Shown: positions 25,740-36,888 of the stretch, in pieces
How the letters are laid out: each line of letters starts with the position of its first letter
Position numbering within the stretch: position 1 is the first letter of the stretch
Source of the DNA: Mikania micrantha
Taxonomy: Eukaryota > Streptophyta > Magnoliopsida > Asterales > Asteraceae
DNA: 64,000 bases
Direction: 5' to 3'
Assembly (NCBI GenBank): GCA_009363875.1
Contig: CM018693.1
Location: 72,772,986 to 72,836,985, forward strand
The notes under the pieces: model-generated
The model's input: only the letters and a program-made list of their open reading frames with translations
Databases searched by the model: none
What the model was told of the DNA's origin: nothing
Translations under genes and position numbers: made by a program

Positions 25740-26055
25740 CTCAAATGGTTCCATGTGGTCGACTAATGGCCATGGGCCCATTGTTTGATCATGGGTCGAA
25801 TTAATTTTGGCCAATCCATAGATGAGCCCAAGTTATGACATGTGGGCCAGATGAATATAATTGGGCCGAATGTTTGGGCCTTGGGTCAAATGATCTCAAC
25901 TCAATCGTGTACATGTGGGGGCCAAGAGTGAACGTGTTGGGCTGCTATTGGGCCTTGATGTCAATATTGGGCAGTAGCAGTGGCCACGTCCAAACTACTG
26001 TTTAATGGGTCGGTTTTAGTCTATTGGGCCGAGCCTAATCGATGTGGGCCATGAT
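25740..26055 (-). repeat. TGGGCC/GGCCCA cluster in LTR E
   Basis: About ten copies of TGGGCC or close variants at irregular 15-50 bp spacing. GGCCCA/TGGGCC is the core of the plant site II (TCP-binding) promoter element; a role here is inference. Element C has the same cluster in the same relative position. Confidence 0.6.
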
Positions 26056-26089
26056 ATGTATGTTGTTTTGGTCTACGAGTTGTTCCGAC

Positions 26090-26635
26090 TAAAAATAAAA
26101 TGGTTCGGCTTCACTGCGGCGAACCCCTTTGTCACCCTCCTCATAGGTTCAGCCATGGTGGAGTTTGGCAACCTAAGGTTCGTGGGTTCCCTTGTGAGGG
26201 TTCGTCGCCATGCAAGTTTGTGGCTCATGGTTCGCCGGCAGCAAGGGTTCGTCCCTGTATAGATAATCAGGTGGATTAACTCATGCATGTTCCTACATGG
26301 TTCGGTGGTAAAGGTTCGGCACATGCATAAGAAAGGAGGTTCGTAAGAGGGGGCCGGTTCGGATGAGGATGAGTCCAAGGGTTCGGCTATGTCATGGGTT
26401 CGCCAGGTCTTGGAAGGTTCGGTAGGTAGCACACATGCAGGTTCGGCTGGGGTTAAGCAATATAGGTTCGCTGATGGTTTGTCTCGGCGGTCCAAGGTTC
26501 GTGTCCATTTAGGTTCGCCTCTTACTGGTTCGGTAGGCAAGGTTCGTGCATGATGAGTGAAGGTTCGGCTGGTCGGATGGTTCGGCCAGCCCTTGTATGG
26601 CAAACTTGTTCCTCGAACTCCACCCTCTCCAAGCT
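26090..26635 (-). repeat. CGAACC hexamer cluster in LTR E
   Basis: About twenty copies of GGTTCG on the plus strand (CGAACC in LTR sense), spaced about 15-35 bp with unrelated sequence between. Not a tandem repeat in the usual sense. The same hexamer cluster occurs in A and C. Confidence 0.8.
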
Positions 26636-27399
26636 GTTGTTCGTGTGAGTGACGATTCACACAAGTATATATGTGAGTTTAACGTTCTGAATGATGTCCA
26701 ATAACTAGCTAATCAAATCGGAAAGTACAGTTATCGTCGTGTTCGTACGAGTGACGATCCGAACGAATACGCGCGAAAACCGTACAATTCGATTAAACAG
26801 TTAAATTAAATATTTTTGAAATGTTAAAAATAAATAAAAGATATTTAGTTAATTTATTAGGAATTACCACCTAAAATAATTTAGAAAATCTTATTTAAAA
26901 AGATCGTAACGTTTCGTTACGAGAAAACCGAAAACCGACGTGTTCGCACGAAACCGAGCGAAACCGAACGAACCCGAACACGCCCGAATGATAAAAGTGA
27001 TAAAATGATGTCACTTACCAACCTCTCACCTACACTCAAATCCCGGATCTCTCTCTCGTCAATTTCTCTATTTAAAAAACCCCAGAACTTTCTCAAATCT
27101 GCACCAAATTTGGCAAATTTGGTGTCAAAACGATCGTGGGAACTTGTAGATTGTGAAGAGACGAAGAAATAGAGCTTTGAATCACCGAAAACGAGGTAAA
27201 ATCGAGTGAGAAATCACTGATTTTCATAATCTTATACTATTCATCATCTTGTTTGAACGACTTGAACTTCTCAGCCCAAGTTCGACCCTCTAGACCTTAG
27301 GATGATGCACTAAATCAACACAGGAAGCTAAGGAGCATCTTAGAGTGAATTTTGGAACAAATTTCATCGAGTTTCAACCTTGGTAGATTAGAATCGACA

Positions 27400-27690
27400 C
27401 AAGAACACCCAAAGGGAACAATATCGACGACGTCAAGTTACCAACCTTCAACCATCGAGATTGGTAGTATCGATGGTTAGATTCGATGGGCATGCTTCGA
27501 GCCTAATAGTCTCGACAGTATCTAAGATCTGGGCAGCAAGGGGATGTCGAACTTAGCTATTTCGATGGCAAAGGTGTAGACAAAGGAGCTGGTCGATACT
27601 ATCAGTATCGACAAGCTTGGTTCTGGCTTTCCCGTCGATATTGTGCTTGCTGTGGTCGTCGACATTACTCAGGTGTGGTCGATACTAATA
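27400..27690 (+). repeat. TCGATA/TATCGA-type short-motif cluster in LTR1
   Basis: Recurring short motifs such as TAGTATCGATGG, GTCGATACTATC and AGTATCGACAAG at irregular spacing. It occupies the place, downstream of the donor-like site, that the CGAACC cluster holds in A and C. Confidence 0.6.
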
Positions 27691-29071
27691 CTTAAACATG
27701 TTTCAAGTAATTAGAACTTGGAATCATCTCGAATGATTAAGAAATGAGTTCGGGAGAGTTGGTTGCACATGGGGTAGTCGAATTGGAGTTATTAGGGTTT
27801 CAAGGTGAGTTAAACGATTCTAAACATCACCGATATTAAGGCTTGTAAAACCAAACCTTTTGTAAAATATTCTAACATCTAAACATATATTTTCTACAAA
27901 CTTAAGGAATTAAAAGACTTGGGTTTAGGTGAAGTGAAGCCATCAATCACATGGATGAAATCGGCTTTGTTCAAGGATACTTACTCAAGTGTTAAGCTAA
28001 AACCCAAACACTCTAAATGTCAACTGATTATGGTTTAAGCTAAATGTAATTAACATGATGAGAAGCTATGGATACAAGAAGCCAAAGAAACAAACAGAAA
28101 ATTTATGTGAAACTAAGGAAATACACTAAGTATGGAAGTTATGTTTGTCTTGTATGAATAATTTCCAAATTCTTAGTGATTTCATCATATAGATAATAAA
28201 CTTTGATTATTCTAATGGAATGATCTTCGTTAATAATCGACTCGAAAGCAAACACTATAAACGAAACAAATAGAAGCTAACAAAGGACTTATGATTAACT
28301 TAAAGGAGTTAATTCAAGTTCTTATGCAATTAACACAAGTTTTCATAAAATAATTTACACTTTTACAATAAAAAGCAATGTTTTATAAAATGTAATCATA
28401 ATATATAAGAATCATCATTACTTGATTTATTAAAGTATTTTAGAATAAATTCAATGATTTTAGACTTGAAATTTGTTTATTTACTTAATAAGATTATAAA
28501 TGATGATTTCTAAAATGAAATGTTTTGAATCGTAAACTTTATGCAAATAAGGTTTAATTGCTATTAACTAAGGAATAAGGGTCATGGGGAAATACTTAGC
28601 TTAGAAACACTTAGTGAAATGCTAGTAACTCATTAGAAAACACTTAGGACACATAGTCGCATACCGAGACCAAACCCTTATTTACGTCTATTATAAATAC
28701 TTATCATGTATAAATCACAACAAATCAACTCAGGTATTGAAACTTCATAATCTACAAAGTACGAGAGCGCGTTTATCTGATTCTTAGTCATACAGGCATA
28801 CTACAACACAGGTGAGTTCATTTGTCCCTTTTCAAACTATTTTGTTTTACTTCGGGACTGAGAAAAATGTTTAAATATTTTAAATAAATGTTTAAATGTT
28901 TCTTAACGCTTGTATACTTATTATTGATGCTAATGCTTTATACACTTATACTTTGTCGCTCTAAACTCATGATGCTTTAAATGCTTTCGAAAACAAATAC
29001 TAAAACTCTGAAATGCTTTTGTAAAATACATTCTTGAAAAGCTCAGATACTTAAGCTCATGGAAAACGTAT

Positions 29072-29146
29072 ATGCTTGAAATGCTTGAAATGTTACAAAT
29101 GCTCGAAATGCTTGAATGCTTGAATGCTTGGAATGCTTGAAATGCT
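29072..29146 (+). repeat. Degenerate AATGCTTG tandem repeat
   Basis: About eight head-to-tail copies of AATGCTTG or TGCTTGAA variants within LTR1. Confidence 0.75.
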
Positions 29147-29255
29147 AAAACTAATGGAAATGGATCCGGTTGAGAAGCTAGTACGTGTGCACATGATACA
29201 TAAATGCTAAACAATTTGTATGCTATAAACTTGTATGCTAAAGCTATTGGACTTC

Positions 29256-29423
29256 GTAAGACAGACTGATTGGCCGCCAAGTGTTGACCTATGGCGTCAA
29301 CCCTTACTAGTCATCAGTTTTCTTCGTTGTCAGAACCCTGTAAGACAGACTGATTGGCCGCCACATGTTGACCTATGGTGTCAACCCTTACTAGTCATTC
29401 AGTTTTCTTCTTGGTTCATCTAT
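29256..29423 (+). repeat. 84-bp direct repeat, two copies
   Basis: The unit starting GTAAGACAGACTGATTGGCC occurs at 29256 and again at 29340, with a few substitutions between the copies. It lies between the AG/GTGAGT block and the 3' block of LTR1. Confidence 0.9.
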
Positions 29424-29714
29424 GGTTTTGAGACGAGTGACTAGGATGATACTGATTTCTTCTTGCTTACTTTGTGTCATCTTATAGATTGCTTTATCAA
29501 AACACCGATGTCGCAAGTCCCATTTAGTTTCTTCTACGGATTGATATTGGGTTCCTTCGGGTATGCAGTTGTCCATAGAATTAACTCTAAAAATTTGGTT
29601 TTTAAATGCTATCGTGTGTGTGCATGAACTTATTGAACATAAAGCTTGAAACTATGAATGGATATGGAATTGGATGGTAGGTAAAACGCTTAATTATCAT
29701 TGACAACAATATAT

Positions 29715-29788
29715 TATACGTTTAGTATGTGGTGGGCTGGCGGCTGGCTAAACCCTACGTATGCCCTATATATGAGCATACTTGAATG
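29715..29788 (+). ncRNA. Candidate conserved stem-loop, site 2
   Basis: Core GTGGTGGGC and ATGCCCTATATATGAG, with GGGC able to pair with GCCC. The outer arms (TTTAGTATG and CATACTTGA) pair less completely than at other sites. Confidence 0.45.
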
Positions 29789-29870
29789 GATGGCATATGT
29801 GGTTCTTGGTGAGGTTAAGGTTGTTACCGAAAAGGTTTGTGAAGCTATCTTTCAAATACTAAACTCTATG

Positions 29871-29923
29871 AACTCACCAACCATTGTGTTGACTTTGTTT
29901 TCTTACATGTTTCTCAGGTGATG
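29871..29923 (+). promoter_or_regulatory. LTR 3' hairpin/CAGGT block, LTR1
   Basis: CTCACCAACC, GTTGAC, then TTCTTACATGTTTCTCAGGT. The palindromic stem is weaker than in element A. Confidence 0.6.
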
Positions 29924-30280
29924 TACATGAATAAGCTAAGGGTCAGGGTTTGCATACTACGATGCCCAGTTAGAGGACCTAGTAGCTTTTGGAAAGCACA
30001 TCCTTTTGTTGGCTAACTGTGAATCACGTTTGATATCTTGTACATTTACAAGATAGTAAACTTTTGATTCTTTTAAAAGGTTTACTTAGTTAAATTATCA
30101 AACATTGACGATTGTTATTTAACTTTGTAACCCTAGTTTAATGCTTATTGTGCTTTACTTATTCTCAATGTTGATGCAATGTATACAATCTGATCATTCC
30201 GATTATCACACGATATCGCGCCCCGGGAACCTTCCGCCCGACGGGACATTCGATCCGGCCCGCTGGCTCGAGGTGTGACA

Positions 30281-31320
30281 AGTGAGTTGTGAAACAACTC
30301 CACAATTTGTTAAATGTTGATCAAATCTTTTGACTAAGATATTCACGTCCTCGATCAGATCAAAGTATCTTAGTCAATATACCATCTAGTTCTGTACTTC
30401 GTTTTGTATCGTTTGAACATTTTAAACGTTTCATATTTATTCTTAATGAGATAAACATAACCATATCTACTTAAATCATCAGTTATGTAACAAAATACCT
30501 TTCTCTATATCTAGCAGTAGTTCTGAATGGACCACATACATCTGAATGTACGATTTCAAGTAGATACCTGGCCTTTTGACTATTCCCTTTAAAAGGTTGC
30601 TTAGTAAACTTTTCACTTAAACATGATTCGCATTCATCAAATGATTCCGAACCCATTGAATATAATATTCCTGAGGTTTGGAGTCTCTTAATGAGACTCT
30701 TGTTAATGTGTCCAAGCTGAAATGCCATAAGTAAGTATCATTGAAATTCAATTTCATACGTTTATTGGAGATATTGTATATTTTGTTATTTCTATGGACA
30801 TCTATCTTATAGATTCCATTATGTAGTATTGAATAAAAATAAAACACAACATTCAAATATGCAGGAAAATAACAGTTGTCTTAAAAAGCATACTTAAAAC
30901 CATGTTCACGCAAAGCAGAAACTGAAACATTATTTCTACTCAAACGTGGAACGAAACAAACATTGTTAAAAACAAGTTCTAAACCATTAGGAAGGAAAAG
31001 AACATATTCTCCCACTGCCTTTACTGCAACCCTTCGTCAATTTCCCACATGGAGTTCAAGGTCACCTATGTTATGCTTCTTAACCTTCCTTAGTCTCTAC
31101 AAATCATTACATATGTGAGAAACACGTCCGGTGTCAAACACCAAAGATTTTCTAGAAAAAGAAAATATTTTCATAACGAAAATACATGTGCTTTCATTAG
31201 AACCCTTTTTTTGCTTTATCTTAGCTAGGTATTTGGGGCAGTTCTTCCTCCAATGCCCATTTTCGTTACAATGAAAGCATTTGGCATCCTTTATAGGTTT
31301 GGTCTTGGCAATACAAGTTA
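30281..31320 (-). pseudogene. Ty1/copia gag-pol fragment, decayed
   Basis: Read on the minus strand from high to low coordinates: a CCHC knuckle CFHCNENGHWRKNC (about 31240-31285), an aspartic protease motif SLVFDTGRVSHICNDL (about 31100-31150), an LWHFSLDTLT segment standing for the integrase zinc region, ESCLSEKFTKQPFKG followed by LLEIVHSDVCGPF (30483-30650), then the integrase core with SDRGREYLSQKF (about 30330-30360). Several frameshifts and stops interrupt it. It ends at 30281, in the integrase core, exactly where LTR1 ends. The other end is lost near 31320, where LTR-like sequence D begins. This copia type differs from the one that seeded the array (different knuckle sequence). Confidence 0.88.
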
Positions 31321-31443
31321 TGATGTATTAGGATAAGACCGACTACCTACTCGGATTAGCACATACTGAACATTTAAAAGATCATAATGTTTAGTGCATG
31401 TAGTTTTTGGATTCTATATCTAAATATAGCAAGCACATAGGTC

Positions 31444-31537
31444 ATGGTTTTTCAAAGAGGTGGTGGGCTGATGGCTGAAGCAGCTGCGAATGATTTCTCC
31501 ATATGTCCTATACAGAAACTATCTTCGGTACTTAATG
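31444..31537 (+). ncRNA. Candidate conserved stem-loop, site 3
   Basis: Core GGTGGTGGGC and ATATGTCCTATACAG; one core base differs (GTCC for GCCC). The outer arms pair only partly, so this is the weakest copy. Confidence 0.4.
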
Positions 31538-31646
31538 GGTGTGTCGGTGTGAGGATATAGCGACGAGAATCTTGAATGGATTTATTTGATACGAACATCA
31601 AGGTGATTAAGAAGTTACGACTAATAAAGTAGCAATGACGCGATCG

Positions 31647-31738
31647 TAGTTTGTCAAAACAGTAGTGGGCTGGCAGCTGAGCAGATCGATAATCAAATCT
31701 ACATATGCCCTATACATAAGCTCGTTTCGGCACATTGG
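31647..31738 (+). ncRNA. Candidate conserved stem-loop, site 4
   Basis: Core GTAGTGGGC and ATATGCCCTATACATAAG. Arms TTTGTCAAAAC and GTTTCGGCACA pair with mismatches and wobbles. An inner AGAT/ATCT stem is possible. It lies 200 bp after site 3. Confidence 0.48.
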
Positions 31739-32219
31739 GAAAAGTGTTAGTGGATAGGTTTAGTGAAGGAACTTCAGTATTTTGGCTTTCATTATAAATC
31801 ATTATTTTATGTGGATGACACAAATGTTAAACATTAAATGGATAGCATAATTAGAACTTTAAACTAATAGCGTAGTCACGTGGGTGACTTTTTAAATGAA
31901 TATAACTGTTAGGATTAATATCTGAATGATATCCATTTCTAATTAGCCATGTCAAACCGTAAGACAAATACTATATTCGTAAGGGTGACGATCGATATGA
32001 ATGTGCGCGTAAGTTGTGCGTCATTACGAAGCATTTAAATTTTAAGTTTCATAAACTTTAATTATAATGTGAAAGGATTTAAAATGTTTATTAGGAATAA
32101 CATCCTAAGTTTTTATAAATAAATGTGTTTTCCAAAAAATATTCCATTTAATTATACGTTTACAAACAACACGTGTTTACGAAAGCGAACACACTAAAAC
32201 TCAAAGCATTAATAACTGA

Positions 32220-32229
32220 CTATATAAAC
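32220..32229 (+). promoter_or_regulatory. TATA box of D
   Basis: CTATATAAAC, followed by CT-rich sequence (TCATCTCTCACTCTCCCC) and a donor-like site about 225 nt downstream, the same layout as in A, B and C. Confidence 0.65.
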
Positions 32230-32579
32230 ATTTCATCTCTCACTCTCCCCTTTCATAATCTACATTAAGATCCTCTCTCTACACATGAACTATTTCATTT
32301 CTCTCTACTCTCTCTCTCTCTCTAAAAACCGTAAAGAGATCTATCTCATCTCTCTATCTTTTGAGTTGGTCTGGACACCAAAACGCTCACCACGACATCT
32401 TGAAGAAAGTAGTACATGGGGAACGAGCTAGAAACAGCAAAAAAAAGGTAGGTCAAGAAACCCACTTTTGGGTTTTGAACCATATACAAACCCAACAATT
32501 TCTTAGAATTTGAAGCATGTTTTTATACTTGTTAGTATGAGAAATGACCTATCTTAGTGGTTAAAATGAACCTACAACA

Positions 32580-32960
32580 ATTTGAGAAGTTGGATGTTGA
32601 AGATGGTGAATAGTGCTTGTGACCTTAGTAGTATTGGTGGGCAATCATTCATACTTTGAGAATCGGCAATAAGTGGATTATACCAAGTCTCCATCAACAA
32701 TCAAAATATTCTTCGAATTTGTTAGTATCGAAGTACTGGAGATGGTCATGGTCTAATTCAATACTATCAATATCAATGAGTATAGAATTCGGCCAAGTCC
32801 CGTGTTATATTAATAGTATCAACATGGCTAATATTAGGGCTTTTCGAACTTAATAGTATCAACAGGATGGAAATTTCATAAGTGGGGAACCTACCGATAT
32901 TAACAAGATTGACATGTATACAAAGGTGGCAAGGCTTGACTATCGTCATTGATCCGGGGA
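32580..32960 (+). repeat. TAGTATCAA-type short-motif cluster in D
   Basis: Repeated TAGTATTGG, TAGTATCGAA, TAGTATCAAC and related motifs at irregular spacing, in the position held by CGAACC clusters in A and C. Confidence 0.6.
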
Positions 32961-33630
32961 TTGGAAGACACAATTATCAACATCAAATTATCAACTTTCT
33001 ATAATCATAAACCTAAATGTTTATCACTATGTGCAGTTACATGCATGCATGGTGACCATCTTTGTGAATATGACCTATGATATATTTTGTATTCTTTTCA
33101 ACAATAAGCTATTGAATTCTTGTTAAGTAATCAACTTGTAACATAGATCATATATTAAAGAATTGACAACTTACATTCTTTTTAACATAAAACATCTTTC
33201 ATATTAGCAAAACATCATAACACACCGAATACATTCGGAGCATCAACTAGTTAATACGTATAACATACAACTCATAGTATGCGTTAATAAAATTCATAGG
33301 ATCCGCGAAATGTCTTATCCATCAAATTCGGGGAAGCCCGTGACGTACTTAACAGTGACTGATCATCCCACCTAGTTTAATTTACCCTTTGGGGGAAGCA
33401 TGTGGCACATTTTTTATTACTAAAGGTTTGTTATGAATGCTAACGTGGTCAAGAATCATGGATGTTAATGGCATTGGATTGCATCAGTTGAAATCATTAT
33501 TTGTAAACATAGTTAGAGTATGTGTTTTGTGTTACCGGTGGAGACTGATTGCGTTACGTTTCAACTTTGATTGACGACAAACTTCCTTTTACTATTCTTA
33601 GATAATTTGGATTAAGACTTCACATGAGGT

Positions 33631-33635
33631 AACAC
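33631..33635. repeat. Target-site duplication of element A (left copy)
   Basis: AACAC here and again at 56074-56078, directly flanking the TGTAACA...TGTTACA termini of element A. Confidence 0.95.
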
Positions 33636-33963
33636 TGTAACATCACTGTACTTTAGGTTGCCCGTACATCCGTACATCCGTACGATTGTACTGTTACGAC
33701 CTGAGATTTGGTAACTATTAATATTGACACATTATTTGATGATTATCACTGTTACTGGTATGCATGTTTATAACATATTATACGCGTAAACCATGGGAAG
33801 TTTAGTTGTAACCCAACTAAACAGAACCAAAGAGTTTATCGCAGTTACATTATACTGATTATGGATTATTGGTTTGAAATGAGAATGGATTTGGGTTGGA
33901 TTGGGATGGAACTGGGAGTTGTTATGGTTTGGTTGCTAAACGTAGTCAAGGACACATGGTCAT

Positions 33964-34053
33964 GGTTTATCGAAATAGCGGTGGGACGTTGTAGGGGAGG
34001 TTGCGATCTACCTCTGCATATGCCCTATACATATGCATATTTCGGTCTATCGT
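33964..34053 (+). ncRNA. Candidate conserved stem-loop, site 5
   Basis: Arms GGTTTATCGAAATA and TATTTCGGTCTATC; core GCGGTGGGA and TGCCCTATACATATGC. Inner stem GAGGT/ACCTC around TGCGATCT. Located in U3 of element A. Confidence 0.55.
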
Positions 34054-34665
34054 GGATGTGTCAGTGACTAGGGTTTAGTGGGTTTTGGGTTGGGAATATA
34101 ATATTTAAGTTAATAAAATGATAAAAGTTTAATTGGAAATGAATTACGCGATGGTGAGGTTACGAACATTATTTAAACGCGAATATTAATTCAGAAATAT
34201 TAACTTAATAATGTGTTCACGTGAGTGACGATTCTCACGAATATAATTATTAAGAATAATATTCTGAAACAATATTCCATAAATCGTAAATCGAATCGAA
34301 ATACGATACGAGCGTTGGATTCGTAAAGGTGACGATCTTTACGAATACGTACGTGAGTAACGCGTTTCGACGAGATAACTAAATAATATTTAACGATGTT
34401 AAATCAATAAATGAAAACTTAAAACGTTTATTAGGAATCACAATCATAAACAAAAACGAATGAATTAAATTATTTAATTAATTAATTTAATGAAAATAAT
34501 CGGATATATTTCATTTAAACGATTTTATTTAAATTCAGTATAATTAAATCAAAACATGATTATTTAAACACTAAATTGTTTTAAATATGTTTTACGTTAA
34601 AAACCAAACATTTTATAATTTTATCGGGATAAAAACGAGACCGGACACGTGGGGACGGGGCGCGA

Positions 34666-34670
34666 TATAA
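34666..34670 (+). promoter_or_regulatory. TATA box of element A, 5' LTR
   Basis: GCGATATAAG followed by a long CT-rich tract (TTCTTTCTCATTTCTC) typical of a plant transcription start region. The 3' LTR has the same at 44399. Confidence 0.65.
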
Positions 34671-35077
34671 GAAAGACGAGTAGCCTCTTCTTTCTCATTT
34701 CTCTTCATCTCATTCTCTCTCTAAACACACATTGACGCAACTTTCTCTCTCTACAACTTCTCTCTACGATATCTCGCTCGTTTCTCGACGGATTCACGAG
34801 ATCTTGGCGCCCACGCGCTCGTGTGATCGAGAGGAACAAGAATCTACAAAGAAATCCAACGTTTAGTAGATGAGTCGAGGTAAATCTGAGAATTTCTTTT
34901 CGGTTTTTAATAAAACTTGAAGTATTAATGGTTATCAACTTAGATCGCGATTAGGGTTTTAAAAACTGGTTAATTAAGATATTGATGACTGATGGAAGCT
35001 ACGAATCATCCACGAAAGCTGAGAACTTGAGGATGAAGATGATTGGGAGCTGGTTTGGTAGGAGAAGGGATGACCGA

Positions 35078-35575
35078 ACCTTTTAGGGGGAGGGTCGAAC
35101 CTTCTCTGGTTCAAGCTGCAAAAAGCAGCGAACCCTTAAGGGTAGCCGAACCCTACTGCCCACGAAGCCCTAGCCACGAACCTTTCAAGCCCATGGCCAA
35201 ACCTTCTGGCGGCCTACTCCACGAACCCGGACCAAGGAAGCTAATGACGAACCTGCATGGGCTGTAACATTATGGGGTGGCCGAACCCTTGTGGCAGTCG
35301 AACCCTAACCCATAAAACCACGGTGAACGAACCTTTTTGGTTCAGCACATAGCCGAACCTTTTCCCTTGATTGTCCGAACCCTACTAGCCAAAGATGGGA
35401 AGTCACGAACCTCTAAGGCCGAACCTATATGGTCTCGGCCGAACCCTAGCCGCACCAACAGTGGGACAAACCTAGGAGAATGGGGCGAACCTTATTTGAT
35501 TTGGGCCGAAAACTTCACAAACCCACGAACCTTCCCTTTCGAGACGAACCTTGGTCAGGTTTAGACTTAGGTTCG
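35078..35575 (+). repeat. CGAACC hexamer cluster in LTR A
   Basis: More than twenty CGAACC or GAACCT units at irregular 10-35 bp spacing, repeated in the 3' LTR at about 44811-45308. It lies downstream of the donor-like site, so a spliced leader would exclude it. Confidence 0.82.
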
Positions 35576-36365
35576 CTGCTTTCTTAAAACCCAATTGAAA
35601 CTTAAGTGTTTGATTGGGTTAAGGAGAAGCTAAGGACATGGGGACTATTATGTAATATGCATGCATGGGAAAGACTACAAGTTACCACCTTATTTAACAA
35701 ATCTAAGTTTTTGGCCTATGGAGTGATAAACATTTAGCATTTTATAAGGATAAACAAAAATATTATTCTTAAACCTATAATTAGATTCTAATAATTAGCA
35801 AATGCAGTGGTCAAGTTAATGTGGTTATGCATGCATGTATAGACATGTACATGATTAAAGACCTCACTATTTATAATACATCTTTATGAGAATACACATA
35901 CGAAAGTACAACTTGTTATCGTCATCAAATAGTTAAAGGATAACAAATTTGAATTATAAACTCACAATGACTAACTATGAATTTCTAGTTGAATCATGTA
36001 ACTTAGGTGAAACAAACTAAGTTAATGACACCATTAATATAAAAAGGAAACATGTAGGAAAAGTTAACTGAAATAAAACACGTATGCTCATAAACCTAAA
36101 ACACATATTAAATACAGGTTGACCGAGTTGTTTTGAGTTACATACGCGAGCACGCATAATACGAGAACACATATACTAAGGACTTCAGGTGAGTTCTCAT
36201 AACCTCCCTTACTTTAAACTGTTTTGTTTTAAAACTCGGAGGAGAAGCATGTATACCAAATTTAAATATTATTTTGATAACACAAGGCTAATACATGTTT
36301 ATCAATATGATATTCACAATATTGAATTATCATTAATTATGGATTATCACTTACATTCATATATT

Positions 36366-36580
36366 CGTGTAACATTGTCATTGACTTCGGTCAATAACAA
36401 AGATTACATGTATTGTCACTTGGATTATCGCGACTCCGTGAAACATTGCCTTTAACCTTGGTCGATAGCATTGGTTTCATGTATTGCCACGTGGTTAGCT
36501 ACCACTCCATGGATCATGTTTTTAACTTATGTTAATTACATAATGACCATGTATAGTCACATATATTATTTGAGAATATT
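36366..36580 (+). repeat. ~71-bp degenerate tandem repeat in LTR A
   Basis: About three imperfect units, each with an AACATTG-like start and a CATGTATTGTCAC-like end (36371, 36442, about 36512). Simple-sequence GATTATCTATTATTGA repeats follow to 36690. Confidence 0.7.
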
Positions 36581-36888
36581 AATGTTGAGATTGGTTGATT
36601 GGTTATGTGGTTGATTATCTATTATTGACTATGATTATCTATTATTGATTATGATTAACTATGATTGACTATGACTGATTGGATATGTGATTATGTGTTT
36701 GTGTATGTGTTTGATTGTTGAGTTTGGATATTGATTGGATTATCTCATACAGGTATTATTGTGGATTTTCTCAGAAAATCATAAGCATTTATACTCGTTT
36801 TATCTAAAACTTTTATAAAACCATTTTTAAATTTAAACTTTTAAATTCATTTTATAAACCTTTCAAGTATAAAAACTTATGATTACTC

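Larger units (their letters stand above)
23654..26640 (-). mobile_element. 5' LTR of element E (truncated at its U3 side)
   Basis: The sense-strand end GGTGTGACA is at 23654, next to the primer site. In sense order the LTR contains a CGAACC cluster (26635-26090), a GGCCCA cluster (26055-25740), an AG/GTGAGT block (about 25312), stem-loop site 1 (24279-24197) and the hairpin/TTCTCAGGT block (24066-24012). Promoter-side sequence found in A, C and D is missing at the high-coordinate end, so the LTR is cut at about 26640, where it meets an LTR in opposite orientation. Its last 350 bp closely match the end of the plus-strand LTR at 30280. Between about 24300 and 25250 I see only AT-rich LTR sequence. 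Confidence 0.82.
26640..30280 (+). mobile_element. Plus-strand LTR (LTR1), solo or 3' LTR, left end truncated
   Basis: The end GGTGTGACA at 30280 is followed directly by copia integrase coding sequence with no primer site, so this is a solo or 3' LTR. Orientation follows from blocks shared with A: GTGAGTGACGATTC near 26650, a TTTATTAGGAATTACC stretch near 26855, a donor-like GAG/GTAAAA at 27195, AG/GTGAGT at 28812, and the CTCAGGTGATG block near 29916. The U3 start with its TG terminus is not found; the LTR begins at the head-to-head junction near 26640. The 3' part is the same family as LTR E. The stretches 27720-28800 and 28820-29060 hold only AT-rich LTR sequence. Confidence 0.78.
31321..33635 (+). 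mobile_element. LTR-like relic D, left part (interrupted by element A)
   Basis: No TG terminus is visible at the left end. Contents in plus sense: stem-loop sites 3 and 4, a GGTGACGAT/TTTATTAGGAAT block (about 31980-32100) shared with A, a TATA box, a donor-like AG/GTAGGT (32447/32448), and a TAGTATCAA motif cluster. Element A inserted at 33635. The sequence resumes at 56079 with the 3' hairpin block, so D is an LTR or LTR relative. No coding sequence recognised; 33000-33630 is AT-rich with nothing further identified. Confidence 0.7.

Noticed and set aside
26073..26660. 195-codon minus-strand frame rich in Thr-Glu-Pro
   Set aside because: It is the translation of the CGAACC cluster; the repeating EP/TEP comes from the hexamer. 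The equivalent frames in LTRs A and C are broken up.
33861..34067. 68-codon frame (MDYWFEM...) in both LTRs of A
   Set aside because: It overlaps stem-loop site 5 and is duplicated only by LTR identity.
34985..35035. Possible hammerhead ribozyme core (CTGATGG...GAAA) in LTR A
   Set aside because: The core needs CTGATGA with a stem II before GAAA; here the A is G and no stem forms. The recurrent stem-loop also lacks hammerhead core sequence.
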